64,000 bases of DNA, taken from NCBI GenBank assembly GCA_036924835.1, contig JBAGRR010000001.1, positions 3,673,001-3,737,000 of the forward strand, in the 5' to 3' direction. The position numbers were made by a program, and so were the translations under genes. How positions within the stretch are numbered: position 1 is the stretch's first letter; every line of letters begins with the position of its first letter. This stretch comes from Nitrobacteraceae bacterium AZCC 1564. Its GTDB lineage: Bacteria > Pseudomonadota > Alphaproteobacteria > Rhizobiales > Xanthobacteraceae. Shown here one piece after another: positions 52,952 to 61,594 of this stretch. The notes beneath the pieces are model-generated. The model ran no database searches. It was not told the origin of the DNA and was given only the letters and a program-made list of their open reading frames with translations.

Positions 52952-54790
52952 ATGTGTGCCATGGCTCTGCGTTCTCACTCACATTCACTTACGCGCGTCC
53001 CCGGCGCGCGAAAGGCTCCGATTCCAGGGTTTATCGAATTCTGCGATCCGAGCGAACGCAAGCGTCCGCCGGATGACGACGGATGGGTCTACGAAATCAA
53101 AGCGGATGGCTATCGGGCACAGCTTCATCAACGGCCCGGCGAAACAAAGGTCTACTCGCGCACAGGGCTCGACTGGACCAAGGAGTTCGCCTCTATTGCC
53201 GCAGTAGCCAAGAGTCTGAAGTCGAGGTCGGCCGTGATTGACGGCGAAGCCGTTGTGTACGGCAGCAATGGGCTTCCCGACTTCCAGAAATTGCGGCGCG
53301 AACTCGGCAAGCGAAAGCTCGGCAAGCTGTACTTCCATGCGTTCGATTTGTTGTACCTGGACGGTTACGATCTGAAGGCGGTGGCTTACACGCAGCGAAA
53401 GCAGATGCTGAAGCGGCTACTTGCGAAAGCTTCGGACACCTTCGTGTTTGTCGACTACGTCGAGGCTGACGGCGACGAGATATTCGGGAAAGCTTGCGAG
53501 ATGGGACTGGAAGGCTTGGTCGCTAAGCGCGCGGACGCTCCGTACCGCTCGGGCCGGCAAGAGTCCTGGATCAAGCTCAAGTGCAAGAAGAGCGAGACCT
53601 TTCCGATCGTAGCATTCGTCGAGAAGCTTGGCGCTCGTCCGCGGAAGGTGGCGTCCTTGTACGTGGGGCGGCGAGACGGCGACCAGCTCCTGTATGCGGG
53701 CAAGGTCCGCACCGGCTACACAGAGAAGAGCGCTCGAGAACTCCGGGAGCGGCTAGATCCTCTGATCCGGACGACTTCGCCGCTCAGCGTTCCAGTCAAG
53801 AAGCCGAAAGCGACGTGGGTCGACCCGGAGGTGAACGTCGAGGTGGAGTATGGAGCACTGACGGACGACGGACTATTGCGTGCCGCTGTATTCAAGGGCT
53901 TTCGGGGCGACCTAGCGAGGCCCAAGACGCCGAAACGGCGCGCGCCGAGACTGGCTCCGTCGATCTTGCCGCCTCGGATCGGGGTGCCCCGCGAAAACAT
54001 CCTTCAGCTTCTTCCGGAGGCCATAGTCCCATCGAAGGAAGACCTAGCGCGCTATTGGAGTCGTGTGTGGAAGAAGGCTGTTCCTTATCTTGGACATCGG
54101 CCGCTGAAGCTGGTGCGGCACGTTCATGGCACGACCTTCTATCACAAAGGTCCGTTGCCGAAGGACATCCCGGGCGCCGTGCACAAGCTGCGCATCCGAA
54201 AGCGCGAAGGGGGCGAGGGTACGCGCCTGTGGATCGATGACCTCGAGGGTTTCCTCGGGCTGGTCGAGATCGGCGCGGTCGAGCTGCATCCGTGGAACGC
54301 AATCGTGGATGACATCGAGATCGCCGACCGAATCGTGATCGACCTCGATCCCGGTGTGGGCATTCCGTGGGATGCTATCGTGCAAGCGGCACTGCGGGTG
54401 CGTGACATCATGCGTGGGGAGGGCTTCGATCCCTGGCCCAAGCTGACTGGCGGCAAGGGTGTGCATCTGGTGGCGCCGTTTCAGGAGCGGGCGCCCCATG
54501 ACCAAGCGCACAAAATCGCACGTCGTTTGGTCTCCGAACTGGCTGCTCGCTTTCCGGACCAATACATTCTTTCCGCCCAGGCGGAGCGCACGGGCCGCAT
54601 CTTCCTCGACTACCTGCGCAACGGTCGTGGGACCACCGCGATTGGCCCCTATTCGCCCCGAGCACGAGATGGTTTTCCTATCGCCGCCCCAGTCACCTGG
54701 AAGCGGCTGGAAGTAGGCATCCGTCCCGACGCATTCACGATCCGGCATCCATTCCGAATCGCTCCCGGAAGGGGAAAGCAGAAGGGTTGA
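52952..54790 (+). CDS. ligD: ATP-dependent DNA ligase LigD with ligase and polymerase domains
   Basis: 612 residues in the order ligase then polymerase. The ligase domain has the adenylated Lys50 in YEIKADGYR, DGEAVVYG, EGLVAKRADAPYRSGR and SWIKLKCKK; its OB domain runs to about 330. The LigD primase-polymerase domain (about 370-605) has the catalytic DLDPG near 463, KLTGGKGVHLVAPF and LDYLRNGRGTTAIGPYSPRA. The N-terminal 3'-phosphoesterase domain found in many LigDs is absent. No ku gene is in the window. The start may be ATG 52952 or 52961. It acts in non-homologous end joining. Confidence 0.92.
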   Translation: MCAMALRSHSHSLTRVPGARKAPIPGFIEFCDPSERKRPPDDDGWVYEIKADGYRAQLHQRPGETKVYSRTGLDWTKEFASIAAVAKSLKSRSAVIDGEAVVYGSNGLPDFQKLRRELGKRKLGKLYFHAFDLLYLDGYDLKAVAYTQRKQMLKRLLAKASDTFVFVDYVEADGDEIFGKACEMGLEGLVAKRADAPYRSGRQESWIKLKCKKSETFPIVAFVEKLGARPRKVASLYVGRRDGDQLLYAGKVRTGYTEKSARELRERLDPLIRTTSPLSVPVKKPKATWVDPEVNVEVEYGALTDDGLLRAAVFKGFRGDLARPKTPKRRAPRLAPSILPPRIGVPRENILQLLPEAIVPSKEDLARYWSRVWKKAVPYLGHRPLKLVRHVHGTTFYHKGPLPKDIPGAVHKLRIRKREGGEGTRLWIDDLEGFLGLVEIGAVELHPWNAIVDDIEIADRIVIDLDPGVGIPWDAIVQAALRVRDIMRGEGFDPWPKLTGGKGVHLVAPFQERAPHDQAHKIARRLVSELAARFPDQYILSAQAERTGRIFLDYLRNGRGTTAIGPYSPRARDGFPIAAPVTWKRLEVGIRPDAFTIRHPFRIAPGRGKQKG

Positions 54791-55070
54791 GCATGACGTG
54801 AGGGAGATAGAAGTGAGGCGCGTGGAGTGCCTGTTGGCCCTTCGACCAGCGTGCCAATTAAATCCGAAAGAACTTGATGTTCAGGACCTTTGATGTCACT
54901 GCGCAAGAATTAGAGGCGTTGCTGAGTAGCTTCCGGACGTTGCACTGGCGAACCCCAGTTAGTTGAAGAAGCGTTGCTAAAAACGCCCACTTACGGAACA
55001 TTCCTGCAAACCTTCAATTAAGCGGCAGATGGCCTGCGTATATCGCGGCCGGCAGGTTTCGGGTGATCGT

Positions 55071-57056
55071 ATGAGCTCCGTGATCAGAAAGGTTGTTACG
55101 CAACGATCTCCTGAAGAGGTCATGGCGTTGCTCAGTTCTGTCGCCCTTACAATTCTAGCAGCACTTCTTATAGCGACCCTCTACTTCGGTCGCGAAATAT
55201 TCGTACCGTTGGCGCTTTCGATACTTCTGAGCTTCGTCCTCTCGCCCGTTGTGGCGCTTCTGCAGCGCATAAGGGTGCCGCGCGGCCTCGCGGTAGTCAG
55301 CGTCGTAATCCTCGCATTCATGGCCATTTTCGCTTTGGGTAGCTTGGTTGCTCAACAGTTGACGCAGTTAGCTGGAGATCTACCTCGCTATGAAGCGACA
55401 ATGCGGGAAAAAATCCGCTCCGTTCGCGGCGCAACGGCAAGTAGCGGCACCCTCGAGCGAGCGGCGGATATGCTTCAGCAACTTGGCCAGGAACTCGACA
55501 AACCAAAGGACGCCCGATCTACCTATGACCCCGGATCCTCTGTTGGAGCCGCAACAGCGACTTCTGCTGTTAAGCCCGTGCCGGTTGAAGTGCGACAGCC
55601 AGATCCGGGTGCACTCGAAAGTATTCGCGCGCTCATCGCTCCGCTTCTGCACCCGCTCGCAACGACGGGCATTATAATCATCTTTGTGATTTTTATCCTG
55701 CTTCAGAGGGAAGATTTGCGAAATCGCCTGATCAGGCTGGCTGGCTCTCACGACCTACAACGCACAACGGCGGCTCTTGACGACGCCGCGAGCCGCCTCA
55801 GCCGGCTATTTCTAATTCAGCTGCTGTTGAATTCGGCATTCGGCCTAATCATCGGTGTCGGCCTGGCATTTATTGGGATTCCGAGTGCGATCTTGTGGGG
55901 CATTCTGGCAGGTGTGCTTCGCTTCGTGCCCTACATTGGCGCCGTTATCTCGGCTGCTTTTCCTCTCGCCCTCGCAGCAGCTGTCGATCCTAGTTGGACA
56001 ATGTTGATATGGACGTTGGTCCTGTTCCTCGTTGTGGAGCCTATCGTCGGTCACGTAATTGAGCCGATGGTGTACGGACATAGTACCGGCCTCTCTCCTG
56101 TTGCTATCGTTGCCTCAGCGACATTCTGGACGGCGTTGTGGGGCCCGATTGGATTGGTCCTTGCCACTCCGATGACCGTCTGCCTAGTCGTCCTAGGGCG
56201 GCATATCGAGCGGTTGGAATTTCTTGATATAATTTTCGGCGACAGGCCCGCCCTCTCACCTGCAGAAATTTTTTATCAGCGAATGTTGGCCGGCGATCCG
56301 ACTGAGGCGACCGAGAAGGCTGAAGAGTTCATGAAGGAAAGATCTTTATCCTCTTACTTCGATGAGGTCGCTATCAAGGGCTTACAGCTCGCCCAGTTTG
56401 ACGCGAAACGAGGTGCGTTGGACTACACTCGCATGTCTAAAATTCGCGATGCTGTCAACGAATTCGCCAGCGATCTGTCCGATCAGAACGATGTCGGGTC
56501 GGACCACTCCCACACACTCGACGCCGAAGCCGCAGCGGCCGTTGAAGCTGTTTCGGACAGCGCAGTGACCGAGTTGCCAATGCTTCGAAAACGGGATCTT
56601 GCAGCAGGCTGGCAGGGCGAATACCCCGTGCTCTGCGTTGCAGGGCGTACCCCCCTTGATGAGGCAGCTGCAAGGCTCTTTGGACAACTTGCCAATGCGC
56701 ACGGATTAGCCGCTCGTATCCAACCCCCAGAAGCACTCTCCACGGAAAACATCTTTCGGCTTGAAACAGCCGGCGTTGCCTTGGTGTGCGTGTCCTACCT
56801 TGATGTCGCAAGCCCCGCTCACATGCGTTATGCCGTTCAGCGTCTTCGTCGCAAGATACCTCACGCCATAATAATGCTTGGATGCTGGGCCGCAGATTTC
56901 GACAGCGAGTCACTAGAAAGATTGCGGGAGACAGCAAAAGCTGACAAAGCTGCTGGCTCCCTGCGCGAAGCTGTCGAGAGTTGCCGAGCTGCGGCAGCGC
57001 CGCAAGATGGGATCTCGAACCAAGAAAAGTACGAAGCAGTACGGGCCATAAGCTAG
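55071..57056 (+). CDS. AI-2E family transporter with long cytosolic C-terminal domain
   Basis: 661 residues. The AI-2E/PerM core (about 20-385) has eight or so helices, a large loop with coiled-coil character (about 85-175), and the family segment GLAFIGIPSAILWGILAGVLRFVPYIG. The remaining 275 residues are soluble: a helical linker (EIFYQRMLAGDPTEATEKAEEF) and a Rossmann-like block (YPVLCVAGRTPLDEAAARL, GVALVCVSYLDVASPAHMRY, HAIIMLGCW). Most AI-2E proteins stop near 350. A GGAAC lies at 54995 but the matching -10 is poor. Confidence 0.88.
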   Translation: MSSVIRKVVTQRSPEEVMALLSSVALTILAALLIATLYFGREIFVPLALSILLSFVLSPVVALLQRIRVPRGLAVVSVVILAFMAIFALGSLVAQQLTQLAGDLPRYEATMREKIRSVRGATASSGTLERAADMLQQLGQELDKPKDARSTYDPGSSVGAATATSAVKPVPVEVRQPDPGALESIRALIAPLLHPLATTGIIIIFVIFILLQREDLRNRLIRLAGSHDLQRTTAALDDAASRLSRLFLIQLLLNSAFGLIIGVGLAFIGIPSAILWGILAGVLRFVPYIGAVISAAFPLALAAAVDPSWTMLIWTLVLFLVVEPIVGHVIEPMVYGHSTGLSPVAIVASATFWTALWGPIGLVLATPMTVCLVVLGRHIERLEFLDIIFGDRPALSPAEIFYQRMLAGDPTEATEKAEEFMKERSLSSYFDEVAIKGLQLAQFDAKRGALDYTRMSKIRDAVNEFASDLSDQNDVGSDHSHTLDAEAAAAVEAVSDSAVTELPMLRKRDLAAGWQGEYPVLCVAGRTPLDEAAARLFGQLANAHGLAARIQPPEALSTENIFRLETAGVALVCVSYLDVASPAHMRYAVQRLRRKIPHAIIMLGCWAADFDSESLERLRETAKADKAAGSLREAVESCRAAAAPQDGISNQEKYEAVRAIS

Positions 57057-57155
57057 AATCCGGATCCGGTTGCGCGGAGGCCGTGCGTCGGCCGCTCGAC
57101 CCTTTCGCTCGAGGCGAAATTAGCACCTGCACCGTAAAGGAGGGGGTGGTCGTGG

Positions 57156-57356
57156 TTATCTACTGAGCATCAAGGCCAGCACGAAGCCAACGACTCCTGC
57201 TACGACTAGCGAACCGACAGGTTGCTCCTGCACCCTCGATGCGATCGCGCGGCTTCCTTCCCGATAGTATTCGCCGCCACTATTCATCACGTTCTTACCC
57301 AAGTTGCTCGCGACTTCACCCACTTTGCCAGCGGTCTCGTTCGTATCGTTCTCCAT
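57156..57356 (-). CDS. Small C-tail-anchored protein, DUF883/ElaB-like
   Basis: 66 residues. An amphipathic helical N-terminus (MENDTNETAGKVGEVASNLG) is followed by EYYREGSRAIASRVQEQPVGS and a C-terminal membrane helix (LVVAGVVGFVLALMLSR). The QPVGSLVVAGVVGFVLA end is typical of DUF883 and ElaB-like proteins, which are often stress induced and ribosome or envelope associated. A good EcfG-type promoter lies at 57383-57407. Confidence 0.8.
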   Translation of the reverse strand: MENDTNETAGKVGEVASNLGKNVMNSGGEYYREGSRAIASRVQEQPVGSLVVAGVVGFVLALMLSR

Positions 57357-57382
57357 GGATTATCCTCCCGATGTGACGGGCT

Positions 57383-57407
57383 AACCGCCGGCATTTCAGA
57401 GAGTTCC
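57383..57407 (-). promoter_or_regulatory. EcfG-type (general stress) promoter of the DUF883-like gene
   Basis: On the minus strand GGAAC (57407-57403), 17 bases, then GTT (57385-57383). This matches the alphaproteobacterial EcfG consensus GGAAC-N16/17-GTT. The -10 is 27 bases ahead of the start codon. Confidence 0.6.
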
Positions 57408-57814
57408 GAAAGATCCAATTGCCGAATCACACTGCGAGCCGGTGGGTGATGTGCGACCTGGTACCGGTCGATAGCGGCGGTGGCGGAGAGACTTTGGCGT
57501 ACGCCATCCGGGCTACAGCCGCTCTGTGAGTCAGTATCGTCCGCTATGGACTAATAGGCTCCGAAGTAGCCGTTAGGCTGGCATGAGCCACAGCAGATAA
57601 CCGCAGCCTGCGGACACCAATAGCCAAGCAATGTGGCGCGATTCCATGGCGAACTGAGTCCTTTGTTCGATAACCGTTGCCGAATGCGGCGAACCCCAGC
57701 AGACTAGCCACGCTTCTTTCCTGCCAACAGCGCTTCTCGCCTTCGCTTTCTTCAAGAGGGGCAGAGGCACGCATCATTGCGGAACCAGACGCTTCCGCGG
57801 AACATTGGATGCCG
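57408..57814. other. Gene-poor stretch before the TolA-like gene
   Basis: No gene I can support. Two overlapping minus-strand open frames (about 57544-57777) give no recognisable protein, although one ends in a short hydrophobic run. Confidence 0.45.
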
Positions 57815-58426
57815 ATGCCGCGGAAACTGAAGGTCTACCAGACATCCCAGGGCTTTTATGATCTCGCCATCGCGGCGCCGTCGATGAAGGCAGCGCTCGA
57901 AGCCTGGGGCGCGGGCAGCAATCTTTTCCATCAAGGATTTGCAAAAGAGTCAGATGACGACAAGGTCATTGCAGCCGCAATCACAAAGCCCGGCATTGTC
58001 CTCCTGCGACCGGTAGGATCTGACGCTCCTTTCCGGGAGCACGCCGAGTTGCCGACGACCCTCTCGGTCGACGCAAAGCCGCGCAAGGACAAAGCTCGGC
58101 CGCCGAAACTGCAGGCAAGGAAAACACGCAAGGTCGATGAGAAGGCGGAGCGCCGTGCAGCAGACCTGTTTGAAAAAGAACGAGCGCGCCGGGAGCAACA
58201 GCTACAGAAGGAAGAGGAGGCCGCCGCGAAGGCCAATGAGCAGCGTAAAGCCGCAATCATGAAAGCTAAGACGGCGCTGGAGGCCGCGGCACGGGAGCAT
58301 GAGGAGAAAGCGGCACAGCTTGAGAAGGAGCTCCGTGCAGTCCAGCGCCGGGCGGAGGCAGAAGAAAACCGTTGGCTGAAAACCAAGGCTCGGCTGGAAA
58401 CGGCCGTGCGAAAGGCAAGCGGCTGA
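57815..58426 (+). CDS. TolA-like coiled-coil protein of the rhizobial stress group
   Basis: 203 residues from ATG 57815 (an ATG at 57809 adds two). A folded N-terminal domain (MPRKLKVYQTSQGFYDLAIA, MKAALEAWGAGSNLFHQGFA, KPGIVLLRPVGSD) is followed by a highly charged alpha-helical coil (about 105-200) rich in KAE and KEEE. I recall similar proteins, often labelled TolA-like, near ku/ligD genes in Bradyrhizobium. No membrane segment, so it is not a true TolA. Role unknown. Confidence 0.75.
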   Translation: MPRKLKVYQTSQGFYDLAIAAPSMKAALEAWGAGSNLFHQGFAKESDDDKVIAAAITKPGIVLLRPVGSDAPFREHAELPTTLSVDAKPRKDKARPPKLQARKTRKVDEKAERRAADLFEKERARREQQLQKEEEAAAKANEQRKAAIMKAKTALEAAAREHEEKAAQLEKELRAVQRRAEAEENRWLKTKARLETAVRKASG

Positions 58427-58439
58427 AAGTCCGATCAAA

Positions 58440-58464
58440 GGAACTTTCCAATTTGATTCAGGTT
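58440..58464 (+). promoter_or_regulatory. EcfG-type promoter upstream of DUF892-DUF4142
   Basis: GGAAC (58440-58444), exactly 17 bases, GTT (58462-58464). It lies 34 bases ahead of the TTG start at 58498. Confidence 0.6.
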
Positions 58465-58497
58465 AGGGGGTAGACATCACAACTTATGGAGGCATTC

Positions 58498-59048
58498 TTG
58501 GCGAAGAAGACAGCAAAGCGTACGCCTAGCCGCCGGTCAACGAAGCCGCAGAAGAAGCTGAGCGATCTCTTTCATAAGCGCTCAAGGACATCTACTTCGC
58601 CGAGAACAAAATCATAAAGACTCTTCCAAAGATGGCGAAGGCGGTTCAGTCGAAGGAGTTATCCGCGGCGTTCACCAAACACTTGCGCGAGACGCAAGGG
58701 CAGGTGAAACGACTGAACAAGGTATTTTCCATCATCGGGAAGCCTGCGCGAGGTAAGACCTGCGCGGCTATCAATGGAATCGCTGAGGAAGGTGCCGAGA
58801 TCATGAAGGAGTTCAAAGGAATGCCCGCCCTCGATGCGGGCCTCCTTGCTGCAGCTCAGGCGGTCGAACACTACGAAATCTCTCGATATGGCACACTTCG
58901 GACATGGGCGAAGGAGCTCGGGATGCGGGACGCGGCGGAGTTGTTACAAGCCACACTCGACGAGGAAGCAGCCACGGACAAAACCCTGACGCAGCTTGCA
59001 ACTTCCGTCATCAATCTGGAAGCTGAAGAACGAGAGGAGGCGGCTTGA
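58498..59048 (+). pseudogene. DUF892 (YciE-like, ferritin-like) gene with a frameshift
   Basis: TTG 58498 behind GGAGG starts a Lys/Arg-rich tail (LAKKTAKRTPSRRSTKP, TTG read as Met) and KKLSDLFH. One base is then missing near 58580. In the next frame the family sequence goes on (LKDIYFAENKIIKTLPKMA, QGQVKRLNKVFSIIGK, AAQAVEHYEISRYGTLRTWA, LLQATLDEEAATDKTLTQLA) to a stop at 59048. DUF892 proteins are four-helix, diiron ferritin-like stress proteins. A start at ATG 58632 would give a protein without helix 1. The lesion could be real or a sequencing error. Confidence 0.8.
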
Positions 59049-59584
59049 TGAAGATCGTTCTCGCATCTGCTTTTGCTCTGGCTATCATGATGATATCGCC
59101 ATCGTTAGCCCAATCCGTTGGCGAGAAGACAGGAGTTAATTCTGCGCTCGGCATAGCTCCTAAAACACCCGATTTCGTGAAAGAAGCCGCCATGAGCGAC
59201 TTGACAGAAATTGCCGCGAGCAAGCTCGGTGAGGAACGCGGAAACGCCAAGCAGAAAGCGTTTTCCGCCAAGATGATCGAAGATCACACGAAAACTTCGC
59301 AGCAACTGAAAGAACTCGTCAAGCAGGAGAATATGTCAGGAGAGGTCCCCACCTCGCTCGATAGCACTCACCAGAGCAAGATTGATAAACTCCGGGATGC
59401 GAAGCCTGATGATTTCTCATCCGACTTCAATTCAATGCAGATGAGTGCGCATAAAGGCGCGGTTTCGCTTTTTGAACGTTACGCAAAAGGCGGTGATAAC
59501 GATAAGCTGAAGAGTTGGGCTGCAAAAACGCTGCCGGATCTGAAGCATCATCTCGAAATGGCGCAGGATCTGGACAAGAAGTGA
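59048..59584 (+). CDS. Exported DUF4142 protein
   Basis: 178 residues from ATG 59048, overlapping the DUF892 stop (TGATG) with GAGGAGG upstream. The signal peptide (1-23, ending SLAQS) precedes a four-helix ferritin-like DUF4142 domain with DFVKEAAMSDLTEIAASKLGEER, AFSAKMIEDHTKTSQQL and AAKTLPDLKHHLEMAQ. Members are periplasmic, common in stress regulons, and of unknown activity. Confidence 0.88.
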   Translation: MKIVLASAFALAIMMISPSLAQSVGEKTGVNSALGIAPKTPDFVKEAAMSDLTEIAASKLGEERGNAKQKAFSAKMIEDHTKTSQQLKELVKQENMSGEVPTSLDSTHQSKIDKLRDAKPDDFSSDFNSMQMSAHKGAVSLFERYAKGGDNDKLKSWAAKTLPDLKHHLEMAQDLDKK

Positions 59585-59663
59585 GGAAATCGCTTCCAAA
59601 TGTGCGTCATTGGCTCGCTGATATCATCCACTCGGATTTTGATGAGCGAACGGTCGCGCAAAT

Positions 59664-59774
59664 ATGGAAGTGGCGCATGCGCGAAGTTGCGAAACGTTGC
59701 TGGCTGGTTATGACAACCACGAGAATCGAAAGATCATCGCCAACGCCATCCTTGAAGTGCGCGATCAGGAATAA
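59664..59774 (+). CDS. Possible 36-residue peptide or gene remnant
   Basis: ATG 59664 opens MEVAHARSCETLLAGYDNHE and NRKIIANAILEVRDQE. The composition is protein-like, but no ribosome site is clear and no family is recognised; it may be the tail of a decayed gene. Confidence 0.25.
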   Translation: MEVAHARSCETLLAGYDNHENRKIIANAILEVRDQE

Positions 59775-59972
59775 CTACCCTGGGAGAGCTGACGTTTGCT
59801 AAAGGCAATGCAGAGCATTCTGGAGGATGTCGCTAGGTCGGAGTGAGTTCTTCCGGCGCTTTGTGCTCTCTAAGTACCTCGTCACATATCGTTGGGGAGG
59901 TGTAGGAACATTTCTATTCGACCGTTTTAGTCAGCTATCTCGCCTTTTAAATTTGGATTCAAGGAATTTGGT

Positions 59973-60140
59973 ATGGAAAAACCTTTGCAAGTGCAGATTC
60001 GCGAACGCGCGTATCAACTCTGGGAAGCCGCGGGAAGACCCGAGGACCGTGAGCATGAATTCTGGTACCAAGCCGAGCGAGAGTTGAAAGGCGACCTCAA
60101 GAACAGCTCCAATGAGAGGTCTGATAGGTTCCTGGAGTAA
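59973..60140 (+). CDS. DUF2934 small protein
   Basis: 55 residues from ATG 59973 with AAGGA upstream. The pattern QIRERAYQLWEAAGRPEDRE followed by HEFWYQAERELK is the DUF2934 signature, a short helical protein common in rhizobia and stress clusters. Function unknown. Confidence 0.75.
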   Translation: MEKPLQVQIRERAYQLWEAAGRPEDREHEFWYQAERELKGDLKNSSNERSDRFLE

Positions 60141-60298
60141 AGTGAGTCGCCAGCTTGCAACACCGGGGAGGTGCCAGCCGCCACTCAACTTGCTGTAAGA
60201 CTGAATGTAGCCAATGATCTTCCGGTTACGGCGTATGAATGTCCGAATTCAAAAGAAGCTAGTCGAGCGTCTGGCTGATTTGTGTCAATCAATCTTTC

Positions 60299-60735
60299 TT
60301 ATCCTGGGCCCTCCGGAACAGTCGGAAGTGTAAAATTCGCGACGTCAAGGTAAGCGTTGTAGATTACGAGGACCGTCGCATCTTCACCGAGACGCAAGAT
60401 GCCGTTTTGTTGCGCTCGTCCATCCAAAAGCATGCCGAAACAACGGGCATTCGCATCATTCCATTGAGCGTCGGTTATTTCGTCGGCGGTCGGCGAAAGC
60501 CAAGTCACGTCCTTCACGTCCAGCGCTTGGTTGTGTGCCCCGACCACGAATCGGCCTCGACACAAGACCAGATAGGCTTTCCTGACCGCTAGTAGCTTGC
60601 GGTGAATTCTCGCGGTGCCAAGCCCTGAGAATCGATCGCAAGCCAGTCCAGCCACGTGATTTCATTATCCTGTGCGTACGCGTTGTTGTTGCCCTTCTGA
60701 TGGTGGCCAAACTCATCACCAGCAAGCAACTTCGC
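60299..60735 (-). pseudogene. glgX: C-terminal remnant of glycogen debranching enzyme GlgX
   Basis: The minus strand reads [36 protein letters not shown], then after a frameshift [40 protein letters not shown] and NARCFGMLLDGRAQ to the stop at 60299. These match the last 140 or so residues of GlgX (GH13). The catalytic barrel is missing and the N-terminal break is near 60735. Non-functional. Confidence 0.75.
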
Positions 60736-61057
60736 GTTCCATGCGATAACAATAACATCGCGAGCAGATTGTGGGTTTTGTCTCTCCCTCAGCGCGATGA
60801 GATGGCAGGGTCATCGGTAACCCGTCAACGCCATGATTTGGCGCGCACGCCGTAGCTAGAACGCGTGGCAGGCAAGGCTACCGACGCGTCGCATGCGGCC
60901 GCGCCGTCAACGAGCGAATTGTCGAGACGACCCAAGAAATTGACCGAAATGTCTACCCCTGGCGGATGATATGAGAAGTACCCCTTTTTTGCCTATTGAA
61001 CCGACTCCAAAAGCTTCTAGCCTCTGATTGGGGCTGTAACTGTGTGTTTTGGAAAAA
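60736..61057. other. Spacer upstream of the H-NS family gene
   Basis: 322 bases without a supported gene. The last 80 bases before the H-NS gene are AT-richer than the surroundings (gtaccccttttttgcctatt), as expected of its promoter region. Confidence 0.45.
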
Positions 61058-61378
61058 ATGCAAAGCCTCGATCTGAAGTCCCTGTCCGTGGATCAGCTGT
61101 GGGACCTTCATGAAGAGTTGGTTAGCCAACTAACTCGCAAAATGGCGGCTGAAAAAAACAGGCTTGACGTGCGCCTTCGTAAACTTCGCCTCCCTGATGG
61201 CAAGCTGAAGCATGAGCGCCGCCCTTACCCCAAGGTCCTTCCTAAGTTTAAAAATCCGCATAATCCTGCGGAGACCTGGGCCGGCCGTGGCAAAACGCCT
61301 CGCTGGTTAAGTAAGCAGCTTCGGTCCGGTAAAAAGTTGAACGACTTTCGGGTAGAGCGACCCCACGCTTCCGTTTAA
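61058..61378 (+). CDS. H-NS family DNA-binding protein
   Basis: 106 residues from ATG 61058. An N-terminal coiled coil (LSVDQLWDLHEELVSQLTRKM) serves for oligomerisation. The C-terminal H-NS DNA-binding motif reads YPKVLPKFKNPHNPAETWAG and RGKTPRWLSKQL, which carries the AT-hook-like core of the HvrA/BpH3/MucR-unrelated H-NS class in alphaproteobacteria. Such proteins silence AT-rich foreign DNA or regulate symbiosis and photosynthesis genes. It is a lone gene within the accessory region. Confidence 0.85.
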   Translation: MQSLDLKSLSVDQLWDLHEELVSQLTRKMAAEKNRLDVRLRKLRLPDGKLKHERRPYPKVLPKFKNPHNPAETWAGRGKTPRWLSKQLRSGKKLNDFRVERPHASV

Positions 61379-61594
61379 GGTACCATCGAACTAAGCCGTG
61401 GGCAGATGGATGGGCGAGTTCATCCTTAAGGAGTCCGGGATTGTCTGTGTATCCTGATGAGCTCTATCAGTTCTCGATCCCGCAGTCAGTGAACTCCATG
61501 AAGCCATCGCCTGCGACACGGCTTCGGCTTCGCCGATCGAGGCTCCCGAGCTTTGCAGCAGTCCCACGCCCAATCGTGGCGTTAGATTAGCCGG

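Noticed and set aside
57544-57777. Two overlapping minus-strand frames of 65-77 codons
   Set aside because: No ribosome site and no family; the hydrophobic end alone is not enough.
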